Below are positions 46,927-55,591 of a stretch of 64,000 nucleotides of DNA, piece by piece. The stretch is taken from NCBI RefSeq assembly GCF_040427915.1, contig NZ_JBETXJ010000002.1, positions 682,001-746,000 on the forward strand, given 5' to 3'. Position numbers and translations under genes: made by a program. Origin of the DNA: Gardnerella vaginalis. Lineage in GTDB: Bacteria; Actinomycetota; Actinomycetes; Actinomycetales; Bifidobacteriaceae. Positions within the stretch are counted from its first letter, which is position 1. Each line of letters begins with the position of its first letter. The notes under the pieces were generated by a model, which worked only from the letters and a program-made list of their open reading frames with translations, did no database searches and was not told where the DNA came from.

Positions 46927-48207
46927 ATGCCAAATATTCTCGATTTAGTGAGCAATGATTTTACTGATTTTACTAATCGTAAATTTAATGCTGTTGATTC
47001 GCTCGTTTTTTGCGAACTGGCTTATATTTGCATGCCTGATTCTATTCCAAAATACGATGATGATTCGGATAATTTGAATACTGTTCCTTTGTGCGACTTG
47101 CTGCGCGCTGAGGATTTTTCTTCAATGTTTAGCTCTGGTTCAGCTAAAGTTGATGATTTTCGAAAGAGTCTTTTTCTTGCTGTTGCGGCTAGTCCGCGAT
47201 ATAGGGGAATACGCGTCGGTGAGGTTCTTGAGCGTTTTGATGAGTCGAATATTGACGATTCGTGTGAACAGCAGTTTGCTGCAGTAACTTTTGACTTGAC
47301 TGATTGTGTTGGCTATAGATGTTTTGTTGTTGCTTTCAGGGGGACTGATAACACGCTTGTTGGGTGGAAAGAAGATTTTAATATGGCTTTTCGCTGCCCA
47401 GTTCCAGCTCAAGAGTCTGCTGCAGAATATTTGCTTTCGATAGCAAGGCGTGTGCATAAAAATTATTGCAATAATAGCGTTAAGAATAATATTTTTCATA
47501 GGATTTTTGGTTATATTGCGAATTTGTTTGGGAAGAAGCCAGAGCAAGCTGATATGCTGCAATCTGATACGCTGCAAAACGATATTGTGAATCAAAATAA
47601 TGATTCTAATATTTTTGTTGTGGGTCATTCAAAAGGCGGGAATATGGCTGCATATGCGGCAATGCGTTTGGACGCAGAAAATCAACAACTTGGTGATCTT
47701 GTCAGTAAAATTTATTCTATGGACGGTCCTAGTTTTGGCTCGGATGTTGTTGATCCAAAGGTTTTTTCTCGCGTTGTTTCTAGGATTGAAAAAGTTGTTC
47801 CACAATCTGCTTTTATTGGATTGATCATGGATACTGGCGTACCGTATAAAGTTACGGTTGCTGAGTCGATTGGATTGATGCAACATTTTGGCATGTATTG
47901 GCAGGTTAAAGACGGAGATTTTGACTATTGTGATCATGTAACTCCGCGTGCGCTTGCTGTTTCTAAAGCTGCTAATGATTGGATGTTGAATTTGTCTTTC
48001 GAAGAAAGAAAACGCAAAATTGATGGTGTTTACAACGCTTTAACTAGCTTAGGATATCCTACTTTTGATGAAATTTCTGCGCATTGGTCGGAGCTTTTGC
48101 CGAAAATATTGAGCATAGCAACGCATATGGATTCAAAGACTTATGAGTTAATTCGTAATATTATGAGTGCGTTTACTGGTGTTGGTGGATCAGAACATAA
48201 GAATTGA
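46927..48207 (+). CDS. Mbeg1-like (DUF2974) alpha/beta hydrolase
   Basis: A 426-residue cytosolic protein. FVVAFRGTDNTLVGWKEDFN and the nucleophile elbow VVGHSKGGNMAAYAAM (GHSKG, Ser as presumed nucleophile) are the DUF2974 hallmarks of lipase-like hydrolases. The MDGPSFG segment and the late His residues could complete a triad. Start is ATG 46927 with no ribosome site; a TATTAT box 6 bp upstream suggests a leaderless transcript. Substrate is unknown. Confidence 0.85.
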   Translation: MPNILDLVSNDFTDFTNRKFNAVDSLVFCELAYICMPDSIPKYDDDSDNLNTVPLCDLLRAEDFSSMFSSGSAKVDDFRKSLFLAVAASPRYRGIRVGEVLERFDESNIDDSCEQQFAAVTFDLTDCVGYRCFVVAFRGTDNTLVGWKEDFNMAFRCPVPAQESAAEYLLSIARRVHKNYCNNSVKNNIFHRIFGYIANLFGKKPEQADMLQSDTLQNDIVNQNNDSNIFVVGHSKGGNMAAYAAMRLDAENQQLGDLVSKIYSMDGPSFGSDVVDPKVFSRVVSRIEKVVPQSAFIGLIMDTGVPYKVTVAESIGLMQHFGMYWQVKDGDFDYCDHVTPRALAVSKAANDWMLNLSFEERKRKIDGVYNALTSLGYPTFDEISAHWSELLPKILSIATHMDSKTYELIRNIMSAFTGVGGSEHKN

Positions 48208-48230
48208 AAAGATTATTGTTGCAGTCTGGA

Positions 48231-48262
48231 GACTAGGGCAACTAGGGCGACTAGGGCAACTA
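48231..48262 (+). repeat. Perfect 9-bp tandem repeat (GACTAGGGC type)
   Basis: About 3.5 copies of the 9-mer GACTAGGGC/AACTAGGGC lie in the short gap before truA. A 9-bp unit would be frame-neutral if translated, but the gap is not coding. Confidence 0.85.
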
Positions 48263-48304
48263 ATATTCGGTTTTTATAATAATTGTTTTGGAAGGTTTTT
48301 TTTG

Positions 48305-49237
48305 ATGCGTCTTCGTTTGGATTTAGCTTATGATGGCGGTGATTTTTACGGTTGGGCTAAGCAGCCGAATTTAAGAACAGTGCAAGGCACTTTGGAAGAC
48401 GCTTTATATAAAGTTTTGCGTGTGCATGATGGCGATTCTTGTTTTCCGCTTCGACTCACAGTTGCTGGTCGCACGGATACTGGTGTTCATGCTTCTTATC
48501 AGGTTTGTCATTTAGATGTAGAAAATGATATTTTACAAAATTGTGTTGGACACACAAATTTGACGCCTGTAAAAGCTTTAGAATATAGGCTTCGTGGGGT
48601 TTTGCCTAAAGATATTTCGATTCACAGTGTAAGCATTGCACCAAGCGGTTTTGATGCTCGTTTTTCTGCGCTTGATCGCACATACGTATATAGGATTAGT
48701 GATGCGGCAAATCGCGCGAATTTAGATCCGCGTATGCGTGGTTTTGTGTTACAACTTGACTACGATTTAAACGTTGATGCCATGAATCAGGCAGCAGCTA
48801 TGATTGTTGGTTTGCGCGATTTTGGGTCTTTCGCTCGCCCAAATCCTGGTGGAACTACGATTCGCTGCGTTAAAAAAGCGGTTTGGAATCGCGTTTGTTC
48901 GGATGGTTGCGCGTCTGTTGGTTCGTCTATTGCTTCTAGATCAACTGGCAATATTCCGCCTATTGAGCATGGTTTGATTGAGTTTACTATTGTTGCTGAT
49001 GCGTTTGCACATAATATGGTTCGTTCTCTTGTTCAGGCTTGTGTACAAGTTGGTTGCGGTAAGCGTTCTGTTGACTGGTTTAAGGATAAGATTGAAAATC
49101 CGATTCGAGAAGGATCTACTGGTCCTATTGCGGCTAATGGTTTGACTTTGGAATATGTTGAATATCCTCCAAAAGATCAACTTGAAGATAGGGCTAATGC
49201 GATTCGCGCTCGTCGAACTCTTGAAGAACTTGATTGA
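48305..49237 (+). CDS. truA: tRNA pseudouridine(38-40) synthase
   Basis: A 310-residue TruA that isomerises U38-40 in the tRNA anticodon arm. ATG 48305 is used as start because the protein then begins RLRLDLAYDGGDFYGWAKQP. The catalytic Asp lies in AGRTDTGVHA; FAHNMVRSLVQACVQVGCG is the second conserved block. Longer than E. coli TruA by an insertion around residues 200-220. Typically found after rplQ in bifidobacteria, here separated by the DUF2974 gene. Confidence 0.95.
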   Translation: MRLRLDLAYDGGDFYGWAKQPNLRTVQGTLEDALYKVLRVHDGDSCFPLRLTVAGRTDTGVHASYQVCHLDVENDILQNCVGHTNLTPVKALEYRLRGVLPKDISIHSVSIAPSGFDARFSALDRTYVYRISDAANRANLDPRMRGFVLQLDYDLNVDAMNQAAAMIVGLRDFGSFARPNPGGTTIRCVKKAVWNRVCSDGCASVGSSIASRSTGNIPPIEHGLIEFTIVADAFAHNMVRSLVQACVQVGCGKRSVDWFKDKIENPIREGSTGPIAANGLTLEYVEYPPKDQLEDRANAIRARRTLEELD

Positions 49238-49255
49238 TTGTTTGCAAAATTATCA

Positions 49256-49269
49256 ACACAAATTTGTGT
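49256..49269. repeat. Perfect 14-bp palindrome before tRNA-Ser(CGA)
   Basis: ACACAAATTTGTGT is a full palindrome about 70 bp before the tRNA gene and just before a TATATT/TATTCT -10-like stretch. It may be a regulatory site or a chance AT palindrome. Confidence 0.4.
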
Positions 49270-49336
49270 ATATTCTAGGGTTGGTTTACAATTGAAAAGT
49301 TGCGTTTCTTTCTGCGTTTTGCAGTTCGCGCAAAAT

Positions 49337-49422
49337 GGATGAATGTCCGAGCGGTCTAAGGAGCACGCCTCGAAAGCGTGTGAGGGTTACACCCTCCGCG
49401 AGTTCAAATCTCGCTTCATCCG
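49337..49422 (+). tRNA. tRNA-Ser (CGA anticodon)
   Basis: An 86-nt class II tRNA: acceptor GGATGAA (49337-49343) with TTCATCC (49415-49421), discriminator G, anticodon stem CACGC/GCGTG around CTCGAAA giving CGA, and a long variable arm. Confidence 0.95.
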
Positions 49423-49427
49423 CGAAT

Positions 49428-49460
49428 AGGGTTTCTGGCTTTTGCTAGAAACCCTTTTTT
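49428..49460 (+). terminator. tRNA-Ser(CGA) terminator
   Basis: AGGGTTTCT (49428-49436) pairs with AGAAACCCT (49447-49455), followed by T6. Confidence 0.92.
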
Positions 49461-49484
49461 GTTCGCGTTTGTGTATTTTTGCCT

Positions 49485-49676
49485 GCGTTTGTTTCTTTTA
49501 TCCCATGTTTGTTCCCAAAATTGCCAAATGCGTAAACAAACACGGGCAAGTGTTCCCGCATTTGTTTCTTTTATCCCGCGTTTGTTCCCAAAATCGTCAA
49601 ATATGTAAACAAACGCGGGCAAGTGTTCCAGCATTTGTTTACCAAATGGGTCAAAAAGGGAACAAACGCGGGAATT
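49485..49676. repeat. 73-bp intergenic tandem repeats with inverted arms
   Basis: Units begin GCGTTTGTTTCTTTTA at 49485 and GCATTTGTTTCTTTTA at 49558; a third, partial unit begins at 49631. The period is 73 bp. Each contains a CCCGCGTTTGTTCCC-type arm and a GTAAACAAACGCGGGC-type arm that can pair. A related fragment lies at 59030-59093. Possible mobile or REP-like intergenic elements; no open gene is supported here. Confidence 0.8.
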
Positions 49677-49679
49677 TAA

Positions 49680-50020
49680 TTGGGTGCGATTATCTTGTAG
49701 TGTGGAATTTGATGTGGCGCCGGTGTGGAATTTGGTTTGGTGTGATGTTTGTGCGGTGCTAGTTTGGTGTTGGTTGGTTGTCGGCGTGTTGCGTGTGTGG
49801 GTTGTGTGGAATGTTGATTTTTCAATGGTTTTCAGGTGTTGGTGTTCTTGTTTGAGTAGTTTCCTGAGAAAAGTCTGGGAAAATTCTTTAAAAACCTTGA
49901 AACAATGTGTTTTTACGGTTTTATTAGTGTTAATCCACAAATATTATGGTGAAAATAGTTTTTATTGTGGATTAGTTTGTGTGTAACATTATTTTTTTCT
50001 GTTTGTTTTGTGTGGTTGCC
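49680..50020. other. G+T-biased non-coding stretch
   Basis: The plus strand from 49680 to about 49850 is strikingly rich in G and T (GTGTGG, TTGGTTTGGTG and similar runs) with few C or A. It is followed by AT-rich DNA with several ATTGTGGATTA/TTAATCCACAA elements. No gene is credible here. Confidence 0.6.
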
Positions 50021-50022
50021 TC

Positions 50023-50053
50023 TTGACTTTTTTAAACGGGGGGGGGGTATGTT
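50023..50053 (+). promoter_or_regulatory. Promoter with G10 tract in the -35/-10 spacer (candidate phase-variable)
   Basis: TTGACT (50023-50028) and TATGTT (50048-50053) flank a 19-bp spacer that ends in ten consecutive G (50038-50047). Slippage of the G tract would change the spacer length around the sigma-A optimum of 17 bp (G8). The downstream gene is a surface protein. Confidence 0.65.
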
Positions 50054-50088
50054 AATAACAGCTGCTAGCTAGATGCTCTAGATGGTGG

Positions 50089-50097
50089 TTATCCACA
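50089..50097. other. Perfect DnaA box
   Basis: TTATCCACA lies in the leader of the surface-protein gene. Alone it may be a chance match. Confidence 0.35.
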
Positions 50098-50173
50098 ATG
50101 TTTTGAATGTTGTTGGATGTTTAAAATTTTTCTTCGTGTACCTGCACGGAGGAGAAGAAGAAAGGAAATTAAA

Positions 50174-51655
50174 ATGATGAATAAGAAGGCTATCGCCGCT
50201 TTCGCTGCTGGCGCTACTTTGCTTGCCGGCTTCGCAATGGCAACCCCAGCATTCGCTGGTGCTAGAAAAGATGCTGCTGAGCATACTCTTGAAGTTCTTG
50301 CTGCTAATAAGGACTTGAGAACCTATATGAAGAATTTGGCTGAAGCAAATAAGCAGCTTATCAAGGATAACGCTACTCTTGCTGCAGCTACTGTTAAGGC
50401 TTCTACTTCTAAGGCTAAGGCTGATGCTGCTAAGAAGGTTGCAGATGCTGCAGAGCAGAAGATTAAGGATGCTCAAAAAGCTTATGATGATGCTCTAAAA
50501 GAGGAGTGTGGCGCTAAAGGTGCAAGCGAACAAGCTAATAAAGATGCTTTTGCTAAGACTGAAAAGGGCAAGAATCTTCAGAAGGTTATTGATGAAGCCA
50601 CTGCTGATAAGGATAAGAAGACATATACTTATCAGGAACGTGGTGCTGCTGGAGTGACAACTAAGAAGGATACTCCTGCGAATGCTTACACTGCTTTGCA
50701 GGGATATGCTGATGCTGATGAGCTTGTTCGTGCTGGTGCTGAGGCTGCTGTTGAGTCTCAGAAGCAGCTTGTTGAGCAGGCTAAGGCTAATGTAAAGATG
50801 CAGCAGGAAATTATCAACCAGCTTAATGGTGTTACACCTGATTCAACTAAGCCTGATCAGACTAAGCCAGATCAGACTAAGCCAGATCAGACTACCCCAG
50901 ATCACACCAAGCCTGTTCAGACTGCTGATCCAACTAAGTCTGCTGCTTCTGCTGAGTTGATGCGTACTCAGGTTGTGTTGGCTGAGGCTGATGCTACTAA
51001 TAAGGATGCTCAGGAGAAGTTTGTTAAGTCTAAGGCTGATTATGAGGCTGCTAAGACTCAGATGGCTGCTTTTGATGCTCAGGTGAAGTCTGCTGCTGAT
51101 CGTGAAGAGGCTCTTCGCGTGGCTGGTAAGACTGATACTGATGCTTACAAGGCTGCTGTTATTGATTTGAAGGCTGCTCAGTCTAGGGCTAATGCTTATA
51201 GGACTCATGAGTATGCTAATGCTGAGAAGGATTTCGGAGAGAAGAGTGGTAAGGCTTTGCTTGCTGCTGCTGCTTATAATGCTGCTCTTGTGAATTATCG
51301 TGCTGCTTATAATAAGGCTGTTGAGGTTGAGGCTTCTGCTGTTAAGGGCTTTGCTGATCCTAACACTTTGAACCCAGTTTCTACTGATTTCCCTGCTGCT
51401 CCTGCTGCTGCTAAGGCTGAGGCTAAGAAGGTTGAGGCTAAGGCTGAGGCTAAGGCTGCTGCTCCAGCTGGTGTTGCTGGTAAGGCCGCTGCTGCTAAGG
51501 GTGAGCTTGCTGGTATGGGCGCCAAGGGTGGCAATGGTCATGGTGGTAAGGCTGGCGAGAAGCTTGGTAATGCTGGTGTTGGTGTTGCTTTGACTGCTTT
51601 GGCTGCTTCTATGCTTGCTGGTATGGGTGCTGCTGTTCGCAAGATGCGTCACTAA
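50174..51655 (+). CDS. Secreted coiled-coil surface protein with C-terminal membrane segment
   Basis: The start is ATG 50174 or the next codon, ATG 50177, with AAGGAAATT upstream. The 493-residue product has a signal peptide (AAFAAGATLLAGFAMATPAFA-G) and a long Ala/Lys/Glu-rich helical region typical of coiled coils (about residues 25-230 and 280-440), interrupted by TKPDQ repeats (nt 50850-50920). An Ala/Lys/Gly-rich region precedes a hydrophobic helix (VGVALTALAASMLAGMGAA) and a basic RKMRH tail. This resembles a sorting signal without a clear LPxTG. Its promoter carries a G10 tract. An adhesin-like role is inferred only from architecture. Confidence 0.8.
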   Translation: MMNKKAIAAFAAGATLLAGFAMATPAFAGARKDAAEHTLEVLAANKDLRTYMKNLAEANKQLIKDNATLAAATVKASTSKAKADAAKKVADAAEQKIKDAQKAYDDALKEECGAKGASEQANKDAFAKTEKGKNLQKVIDEATADKDKKTYTYQERGAAGVTTKKDTPANAYTALQGYADADELVRAGAEAAVESQKQLVEQAKANVKMQQEIINQLNGVTPDSTKPDQTKPDQTKPDQTTPDHTKPVQTADPTKSAASAELMRTQVVLAEADATNKDAQEKFVKSKADYEAAKTQMAAFDAQVKSAADREEALRVAGKTDTDAYKAAVIDLKAAQSRANAYRTHEYANAEKDFGEKSGKALLAAAAYNAALVNYRAAYNKAVEVEASAVKGFADPNTLNPVSTDFPAAPAAAKAEAKKVEAKAEAKAAAPAGVAGKAAAAKGELAGMGAKGGNGHGGKAGEKLGNAGVGVALTALAASMLAGMGAAVRKMRH

Positions 51656-51842
51656 GCATTATTCACCACCTTATTTAAGGTTTGCGCTCAACGACTGGTG
51701 TGGTGTTTTGTAGGGAAGCATCACACTGGTTTATTCCCGGTTCTCTTTGGTTTTATTGTTTTAACATTGGTTTGCTATTGTTTTTCTTTTCTTCCCAGTG
51801 TTGATTCGTTTAGCTTATTGGGTTTTGGGTGTTGAGTGTTGT

Positions 51843-51894
51843 TGCTTTCGGTTTTGTTTGCTACTAGGGGCTTGCAAAACCGAAAGCATTTTTT
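51843..51894 (+). terminator. Terminator after the coiled-coil protein
   Basis: A 14-bp perfect stem (51843-51856 with 51875-51888, TGCTTTCGGTTTTG and its complement) is followed by T6. It lies 190 bp after the stop codon. Nothing coding is visible in 51656-51842. Confidence 0.9.
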
Positions 51895-52041
51895 GTTTTT
51901 AAGAGCTTATTGTGTGTGATAGCTTTTATAATTAATACTCTATGAGTATTAATTTTTCGATAGATGAATTTAAAAATTAATTTTTATATAAATTTTGAGC
52001 TTTTAATAATAATTATTGATCTTACTAGTGCAGCGATTTTT

Positions 52042-52061
52042 ATTTGAAAACGTTTTCAAAT
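52042..52061. promoter_or_regulatory. Perfect 20-bp palindromic operator, LacI type
   Basis: ATTTGAAAACGTTTTCAAAT is fully palindromic with the CG centre typical of LacI/GalR family sites. A LacI-family gene lies in the same gene cluster. No gene is visible between 51895 and 52240. Confidence 0.7.
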
Positions 52062-52140
52062 TTATTATTAAGTTTATCGTTAACTGCAATAAAGCCACTA
52101 TATATAAAGAAAAAATCATATTTTTATTATTTTTATTATT

Positions 52141-52176
52141 TTGGTAGCGCTTTCAAACAATATGCGTTACTATAAA
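52141..52176 (+). promoter_or_regulatory. Second LacI-type site overlapping the ABC operon promoter
   Basis: TTGGTAGCGCTTTCAAA (52141-52157) is a cre-like half-palindrome with GCGC centre. It overlaps the -35 region of a TATAAA -10 (52171-52176). The gene starts 65 bp downstream. Confidence 0.55.
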
Positions 52177-52240
52177 GGTGTCACAAGCTTTGTCGAGTGG
52201 CGTATGAGTTTATTGCCAAGAAGGTTCAAAGGAGAATTCA

Positions 52241-53584
52241 ATGAAAAGGCAAACTATTCTACAGCTGGCATTAGTTGGTGTACTCAGTCTAGGATTGACT
52301 TTGTCGGGATGTGGTAATCCTGCTGCTATGAGTAATAATTCTGATGAGTCTACAACTTCTGCAAATTATTGGCCGAATGCAAATAGGAAATTATCAGGAG
52401 TTAAGCTGACTTTTTGGGTTGGTCAATCTGATAATAAAGTACCTGTGCGTGTTATAAAGGATTTTGAACATGCTACTGGCGCAAAAGTGGATTTACAAAC
52501 AATTCCAGACACTTATGAAAATAATGTACAAACAAAGATTACTACTGGAGATATGCCAGATTTAGCGACTTGGGAACCTACAAATTCTATGCTTGCTGGG
52601 TTTGTTAGTACAGGAAAATTACAGAAGTTGGATCACGCTCCATGGGTTAAAAATTATGCGTCTGGTATTTCTGAATTAGGGAAAACAAAGGGTCATCGAT
52701 ATGCAGCTTTGATATCCCCAGTTAATGTTATGGGCGTTTGGTACAACAAGAAAGTATTTGAAAAAGCTGGTATTACTGATCTTCCTAAAGGATGGGATGG
52801 GTTGCTCGAGGCTGCTAAGAAAATACAAAAGACGCATGCAGCACAGTCTCCATTCTTCGAAATGGGTGGTTCTCAATGGGGTACTCAGTGGGGTGTTCAG
52901 GTTCAACTTGCAGAATCGGCTCGTGCTGGACTTTGGGATCGTGTAAATAGCGGCAAAGAGAAGTTTACAGACAAAATCATTATGACTGCTATAAAGAATT
53001 ATAAGAAGTTATTTGATGATGGATTGTTTAATAATGATGCTGGTTCTGCAACGCTTAATGATCAAGCTGCAGCATTATTTGAAGGCAAAGCAGGTATGAT
53101 TTTTGGTAATAACGCTCAATTTAATATTGCTGCTGCATTAGCCAATAATGATAAGAAAGTTATAGATGATACTTTAGGGTTCTTGCCGATTTCTGCTTCT
53201 GGTAATATCTCGTCGTTGTCTCCTGGAGCTTCAAGCGCAGTAGTAGCTTTCAAGACTGGTGATGCGCAACGTGAATCTGCAGCACGACAATTCTTGAATT
53301 TCTGGATGTCTGTTGGCTATAAGAATTTTGTTAATGATCGTAACCTTGTTTCCGCTCTTAAGACTGTTGCATCTCCATCAACTGTTCCTCAAGCTTTGAT
53401 TGATGCTGCTAATTCTATTGGTCATAGTGCTCCATCTATGCAGTCAGCTGCTATTGCTAATCCAGATCTTTATTTGAATCTCGCTAACATGATAAATGGA
53501 ACTGTGAATCCAGAACAAGTAGCTAAAGCAACGCAAGATCAGTTTGCCCAGATTGCAAAAGCCCAGGGTGCAAAAGGATTCTAA
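52241..53584 (+). CDS. Sugar ABC transporter substrate-binding lipoprotein (oligosaccharide type)
   Basis: A 447-residue type-1 extracellular solute-binding protein. The signal peptide ends in the lipobox LTLSGC, so it is anchored by lipidation. LTFWVGQSDNKVPVRVIKDFEHATGAKVDLQ is the MalE/MsmE-like start of the fold. AAAGGAG precedes ATG 52241. It is first in a cluster with two permeases, a LacI regulator and an alpha-galactosidase, so an alpha-galactoside such as raffinose or melibiose is the likely ligand. The ATPase is not in the cluster and is probably a shared MsmK-type protein. Confidence 0.9.
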   Translation: MKRQTILQLALVGVLSLGLTLSGCGNPAAMSNNSDESTTSANYWPNANRKLSGVKLTFWVGQSDNKVPVRVIKDFEHATGAKVDLQTIPDTYENNVQTKITTGDMPDLATWEPTNSMLAGFVSTGKLQKLDHAPWVKNYASGISELGKTKGHRYAALISPVNVMGVWYNKKVFEKAGITDLPKGWDGLLEAAKKIQKTHAAQSPFFEMGGSQWGTQWGVQVQLAESARAGLWDRVNSGKEKFTDKIIMTAIKNYKKLFDDGLFNNDAGSATLNDQAAALFEGKAGMIFGNNAQFNIAAALANNDKKVIDDTLGFLPISASGNISSLSPGASSAVVAFKTGDAQRESAARQFLNFWMSVGYKNFVNDRNLVSALKTVASPSTVPQALIDAANSIGHSAPSMQSAAIANPDLYLNLANMINGTVNPEQVAKATQDQFAQIAKAQGAKGF

Positions 53585-53617
53585 CAGAGTTTTGATTCTT
53601 AAAAATATTCATTAATG

Positions 53618-53658
53618 AGGTGATTAAGAGATTTATTTTTTAAATCTCTTAATCACCT
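53618..53658 (+). other. Perfect 18-bp stem between the binding protein and permease genes
   Basis: The arm at 53618-53635 and its exact complement at 53641-53658 are separated by TTTTT. There is no T-run after the stem. Such intercistronic hairpins protect the upstream mRNA and raise binding protein over permease levels. Confidence 0.85.
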
Positions 53659-53717
53659 ATAGCGGGTATTGAATTATATTCATCTGTCTGCGTGAAGTTA
53701 TTTGAAAGGTATTTATT

Positions 53718-54605
53718 ATGGGTACTCATAGTAGTTTAATGAGAAAAAATTACCCCTTAGCTTTTTTGATTCCTGCAGGTGTTATGCTGACAGTTTTCTT
53801 TATTGCTCCAACAATTATGAATTTTGTTTATGCATTTACTGATTGGTCTGCTTTTAAAAATACGATTAATTTTAATGGTTTTGATAATTTTCTTTCATTA
53901 TTCCAAAACGGAATCTTAATGAAAGATATACAAATAACATTGTTTTATGCCATATGTATTGCTATTTTTCAAAATGTATTTGGATTATTCTTGGCTGTTT
54001 TGTTAGAAAAGGATACTCTGTTAAATAGATTAGCAAGAATAATGTTTTTTATCCCTGTAATTATGTCTGCATTAGCTGTTGGATATATTTGGCAGGCAGT
54101 TTTAAAAAATTCAGGTGCGCTAGATCAGATTCTCTCAGGTATATTTGGTCATAGTATAACTACTGGATTATTGGCTAATACCCATACTGCAATCATTACA
54201 ATTGCGTTCGTTCAAGGATGGAAGTGGATGGGTTTGTCAATGCTTATATTCCTTGCAGGATTAAAAACTATTGATTCAGATGTTCTTGAAGCTGCTTATA
54301 TTGATGGTGCAAGTAGCGGTCAGATTTTCTGGAAAATTAAATTCCCTCTGTTAGCTCCCGCATTCACGTTTAATGTTGCGACAAGTTTACTTGGTTCATT
54401 AAATGGATTCGATATGGTGCAGGCTATGACAAAGGGTGGACCTGGTGGTTCTACAGAAATTCTTAACATCTTTATTTGGCGTACATTTGGGCAAGGATTA
54501 TATGCTCAATCGACAACAATGAGTATGATTCTTTTCATTTTAGTAGCACTTATTGCTTTACCTGTTATATATATTCTACGCCGTAGGGAAAGGAATATTT
54601 TCTGA
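53718..54605 (+). CDS. Sugar ABC transporter permease (MalF-like)
   Basis: A 295-residue membrane protein with six helices and the EAA loop VLEAAYIDGASSGQIFWKIKFPLL, the contact for the ATPase. GAAAGGTATTT precedes ATG 53718. The last base overlaps the start of the next permease. Confidence 0.92.
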   Translation: MGTHSSLMRKNYPLAFLIPAGVMLTVFFIAPTIMNFVYAFTDWSAFKNTINFNGFDNFLSLFQNGILMKDIQITLFYAICIAIFQNVFGLFLAVLLEKDTLLNRLARIMFFIPVIMSALAVGYIWQAVLKNSGALDQILSGIFGHSITTGLLANTHTAIITIAFVQGWKWMGLSMLIFLAGLKTIDSDVLEAAYIDGASSGQIFWKIKFPLLAPAFTFNVATSLLGSLNGFDMVQAMTKGGPGGSTEILNIFIWRTFGQGLYAQSTTMSMILFILVALIALPVIYILRRRERNIF

Positions 54606-55507
54606 TGTTAATGCGTTTGTTAAATTTATGTTTTCGCAATCAGACGATTGTAAATTCCAATAGTTCTGTTAGATTATCAAAGATTAATCGCGTTGCTCGA
54701 CGTGTAGTTCATGATATTTTTGTAATTTTTATCATGATTATATTTCTTGCAATTCCATTTTGGCTGTTGATAATTACCGCTGGTAAAACACAGAGTGAAG
54801 CACTGAAACTTAGTATGTCTGTTCCTAAACAATGGCATTTGCTTGAAAATTTTTTGACTGTCATACGTGATGGGAAAATGTTAGCGGCATTTTTTGGATC
54901 TATAATTGTCACGTTACCATCTGTGTTTATTGCTATATTTGTCGGGTCAATGGCTTCGTGGGTTTTAGCAAGACGTGCAACTAAGCCTGTTGCAGCTTTG
55001 TATGTTGTAGGTATATCTGGGCTAATATTGCCTCCTGCCGTAGTTACAGTAATGATGCTGTTGAAAATGATTGGTCTTTCTGGAACTGCAGTAGGAATGA
55101 TTTGCGTTTATGTTGGTATTTATTTGTCTACAGTTATATTCTTTGTAACTGGATTTATTCGTACTATACCTACGGCTTTAGAAGAATCGATGAGGGTAGA
55201 TGGTGCTTCGCCTATTAGAATATTCTTCATGCTAATTCTTCCGCTTCTTGCACCAACAATTGCTACTGCAACCATTCTTCTTATACTCTATATATGGAAT
55301 GACGTTTTTTACGCTCTATTTATACTTTCTGGAAAGATGAGTACATTGCCTCTTAATTTGTATAATGTTGCTAGCGCTGGATTGTATCTTAATAATTGGC
55401 ATTTGATTTTTGCGTATATAGTTCTTATGAGTCTGCCATTGCTTATAGTTTTTGGTATAGCACAGCGAAAGATAATCAGTGGTATTACTGGAGGTGCAGT
55501 AAAGTAG
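54605..55507 (+). CDS. Sugar ABC transporter permease (MalG-like)
   Basis: A 300-residue six-helix protein; the EAA loop reads ALEESMRVDGASPIRIFFMLILPLL. ATG 54605 overlaps the preceding stop (TGATG), so translation is coupled. ATG 54611 is an alternative. Forms a heterodimer with the upstream permease. Confidence 0.92.
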   Translation: MLMRLLNLCFRNQTIVNSNSSVRLSKINRVARRVVHDIFVIFIMIIFLAIPFWLLIITAGKTQSEALKLSMSVPKQWHLLENFLTVIRDGKMLAAFFGSIIVTLPSVFIAIFVGSMASWVLARRATKPVAALYVVGISGLILPPAVVTVMMLLKMIGLSGTAVGMICVYVGIYLSTVIFFVTGFIRTIPTALEESMRVDGASPIRIFFMLILPLLAPTIATATILLILYIWNDVFYALFILSGKMSTLPLNLYNVASAGLYLNNWHLIFAYIVLMSLPLLIVFGIAQRKIISGITGGAVK

Positions 55508-55591
55508 TAGCTGCTATTTGTGGTTGCATTGGTTGTTAGATTTAATTAGTAGTTTTAATATTAAATTGTGGTTTTGATGGGAGATTATATT

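Noticed and set aside
49485..49676. Possible CRISPR array
   Set aside because: Units are 73 bp with no repeat-spacer alternation and no unique spacers, and no cas genes are present.
49416..49940. Minus-strand open frame of 174 codons across the 73-bp repeats
   Set aside because: The translation only mirrors the repeat units and a G+T-biased stretch, and it overlaps the tRNA-Ser terminator.
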